Part shown: positions 4,018 to 5,517 of the stretch, one piece after another
How positions within the stretch are numbered: position 1 is the stretch's first letter
Layout: each line of letters starts with the position of its first letter
Assembly: GCA_016210495.1 (NCBI GenBank)
Contig: JACQUC010000243.1
Coordinates: 1-5,517 of the forward strand
Direction: 5' to 3'
DNA length: 5,517 nucleotides
Source of the DNA: Chloroflexota bacterium
Lineage (GTDB): Bacteria > Chloroflexota > FW602-bin22 > JACPRP01
The notes under the pieces: model-generated
Databases searched by the model: none
Told to the model about the DNA's origin: nothing
Seen by the model: the letters and a program-made list of their open reading frames with translations, nothing else
Position numbers and translations under genes: made by a program

Positions 4018-5517
4018 TTATCGAGCGGCAACCGTCGTGACGGCGCCCGAGTGGAGGAACTGGATCTCCGGAACGAGGAACTGAGGTCGCTGTGGCGCCT
4101 CCGGCGCGACGACCTTCAGGAACGCCTCTACAACCTCTGGGTCAAACTGCGTTCCTGCCCCCTCCTTCAACTGGTCCACGGCGTATTCCTTGGTTAGCGC
4201 CTTCCTGTAGGGGCGATCCGACATCATCGCATCGTAGGCGTCCGCCACCGCAATTATCGCCGATGGCTTCGGTACGCTTCCGCTCAGCCCGTCGGGATAG
4301 CCCCTGCCATCACAACGCTCGTGGTGCGACCGGATGATCGGTATCGTCTCCGCCAGCGTAGGCACGTGCTTCAGTATGTTCTCCGCCAGCGCGGGATGGC
4401 GCCGCATCAGTTGCCATTCGTCTTCGGTGAGCTTGCCCATCTTGCCCAAGATGCTCTCCGGAATGTTGATTTTGCCTATATCGTGAAACAGGGCGGCCAA
4501 CTCCAGGTTCTGCAAGTCGTCCTGGTGCAGATCCATTTGCAGCCCGGTGGTCACCGCCAGGTCTCTAACACGCTCCGAATGGCCCCTGGTGTACGGGTCC
4601 TTGGCTTCCACCGTGGCCACTAGCGCGGCGATGGTGCTCAGGTAGCTGCTGTGAACCTGCTGGTACAGTTGGGCGCTGTGGATCGCGGCGGCGGCCTGCT
4701 CGGCAAAGGTTTCCAGCACCGCTAGCTCGTTGTCCGCGAAGACGTGAGACTCCTTGAACGTTATGTCCAGGGCGCCCACAACTTCGTCGCCCACGGCCAG
4801 TGGCAGGCACGCCGCGGCGATGATGCCTTCTTTGGCCGCCGGAGCGCTTAGCAGATCGAGATTGGCTACTCTTCCGTCCAGCACGATGCGGCGCCTCTCG
4901 CCGATAGCCCGCAACGCCGGCCCGTCCAGCGACAGCTCGGGATGTCGCTGGTACTCGTCGCTCAACCCGATCTGACCTCCCAGTTGCAGCGCCCTGCCCT
5001 CCTTGTCAAACACGTAGACGGCCACGCCGTGGGCCTGTGTCAGCTCCCGCACGCTCCTCACGATATAGGCAAGCATCTCGTGCAGATCCAGCGAACGATT
5101 CAGCACCAGGCCAACCCGATAGAAGGCGTCCATCTGCTCGATACGACGCTGGAGGCTGACGTTGGCCTCGGCAAGCCGGGCGTTGACCTCGACCAGATCG
5201 GCGTTGCGAGCGATGACCGTCCTCGTCTGCGCGACGTACATCTTGGTGGAGATCCAGGGCATGACGAGGGGCAGGGAGAAAGCCAGGAGGCCGGCCCAGC
5301 CCATCGAGCGGTAGCTGAGGGCGGCCATCAAGCTGATGGAGGCGACGGTCAGGTAATGAAAGACCAGCCACCGATGGTTCTCGTTGAAGACCTTGCGGAA
5401 GTCAGCACCGGTGGTGAGGCTGACGACCAGGGAGATCATTCCTGTATTCACAAGGAAGTAGACCAGAGCTGCTGCTCCCAGGGGAATGGCCGCCGACGTC
5501 AGATCACGCACCGGCCA
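4018..5517 (-). CDS. Membrane GAF/HD-GYP signalling protein, 5' end outside window
   Basis: Predicted cyclic-di-GMP phosphodiesterase at the inner membrane. The frame has no stop before the window edge; the first in-frame start is GTG 5511, but the membrane region looks cut, so the gene probably continues past 5517. Numbering from GTG 5511 (497 aa): hydrophobic segments at about 8-33 and 50-88 are the end of a multi-pass sensor domain. A coiled coil (about 97-128) joins it to a GAF domain (about 130-285, ending TFAEQAAAAIHSAQLY). The HD-GYP domain is at about 290-470. The signature is intact: HD at 343-344 in LFHDIGK, HH at 396-397, and the GYP segment as HHERCDGRGYP (396-406), then VADAYDAMMSDRPYRKAL (422-439). 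After GYP the loop is one residue shorter than usual, and the customary ARI before the VAD strand reads SAI. The GAF ligand is unknown. Possible single-gene regulator of lifestyle or surface properties. Confidence 0.9.
   Translation of the reverse strand, partial: WPVRDLTSAAIPLGAAALVYFLVNTGMISLVVSLTTGADFRKVFNENHRWLVFHYLTVASISLMAALSYRSMGWAGLLAFSLPLVMPWISTKMYVAQTRTVIARNADLVEVNARLAEANVSLQRRIEQMDAFYRVGLVLNRSLDLHEMLAYIVRSVRELTQAHGVAVYVFDKEGRALQLGGQIGLSDEYQRHPELSLDGPALRAIGERRRIVLDGRVANLDLLSAPAAKEGIIAAACLPLAVGDEVVGALDITFKESHVFADNELAVLETFAEQAAAAIHSAQLYQQVHSSYLSTIAALVATVEAKDPYTRGHSERVRDLAVTTGLQMDLHQDDLQNLELAALFHDIGKINIPESILGKMGKLTEDEWQLMRRHPALAENILKHVPTLAETIPIIRSHHERCDGRGYPDGLSGSVPKPSAIIAVADAYDAMMSDRPYRKALTKEYAVDQLKEGAGTQFDPEVVEAFLKVVAPEAPQRPQFLVPEIQFLHSGAVTTVAAR

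Noticed and set aside
4207..4215. GTAGGGGCG inside the HD-GYP gene, matching the intergenic repeat core
   Set aside because: It encodes part of the conserved SDRPYRK segment, and the flanks do not match the repeat, so it is coincidence.
4758..4770. ACGTTATGTCCAG inside the HD-GYP gene, identical to 2768-2780
   Set aside because: A 13-nt match between two places in a window of this size is not surprising by chance, and this copy lies in well-conserved coding sequence (GALDITF).

Overview
The window looks like chromosomal DNA from a GC-rich, free-living bacterium, most likely a member of the Chloroflexota (Anaerolineae-like). This rests on three things: a membrane-anchored LysM plus C39-like peptidase, a membrane/GAF/HD-GYP protein, and GC-rich inverted repeats with cores such as GTAGGGGCGGAC and GACGACCCGCC between genes. 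I associate these repeats with that phylum from general knowledge; no search was run.

Layout. Positions 1-238 are a repeat-bearing leader. Positions 239-1126 (+) encode a 295-aa LysM/C39-like cysteine peptidase with an N-terminal membrane segment. Positions 1127-1550 have no gene but hold a ~119-bp composite inverted repeat, a CCCTCACC-type hairpin repeat and an extended -10 promoter. That promoter drives a small 105-aa orphan gene (1551-1868, +), possibly with an SH3-like fold. Positions 1869-2795 contain no intact gene. Abutting the small gene on the opposite strand is a 47-codon remnant resembling the N-terminus of the T4 endonuclease V-type pyrimidine-dimer glycosylase family (1869-2012, -). 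It is followed by strong hairpins, a palindrome carrying GAACNNNNGTTC, two related GACGACCCGCC hairpins and a cluster of TTATGT direct repeats.

Positions 2796-3830 (-) encode a family 2 glycosyltransferase of the rhamnosyltransferase-like type, with its own well-formed promoter at 3865-3893. Positions 4018-5517 (-) encode a membrane-anchored GAF/HD-GYP protein (predicted cyclic-di-GMP phosphodiesterase). Its reading frame stays open to the right edge of the window, so its N-terminus is probably missing.

The three large genes are all consistent with cell-envelope work: wall-associated peptidase, surface glycan synthesis and second-messenger signalling. They do not form an evident operon. The two minus-strand genes are separated by 187 bp that contains a promoter and a dispersed repeat. 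I see no convincing new multi-gene system. The most unusual material is the non-coding, repeat- and remnant-rich stretch 1869-2795, which looks like a site of gene decay and repeat accumulation.
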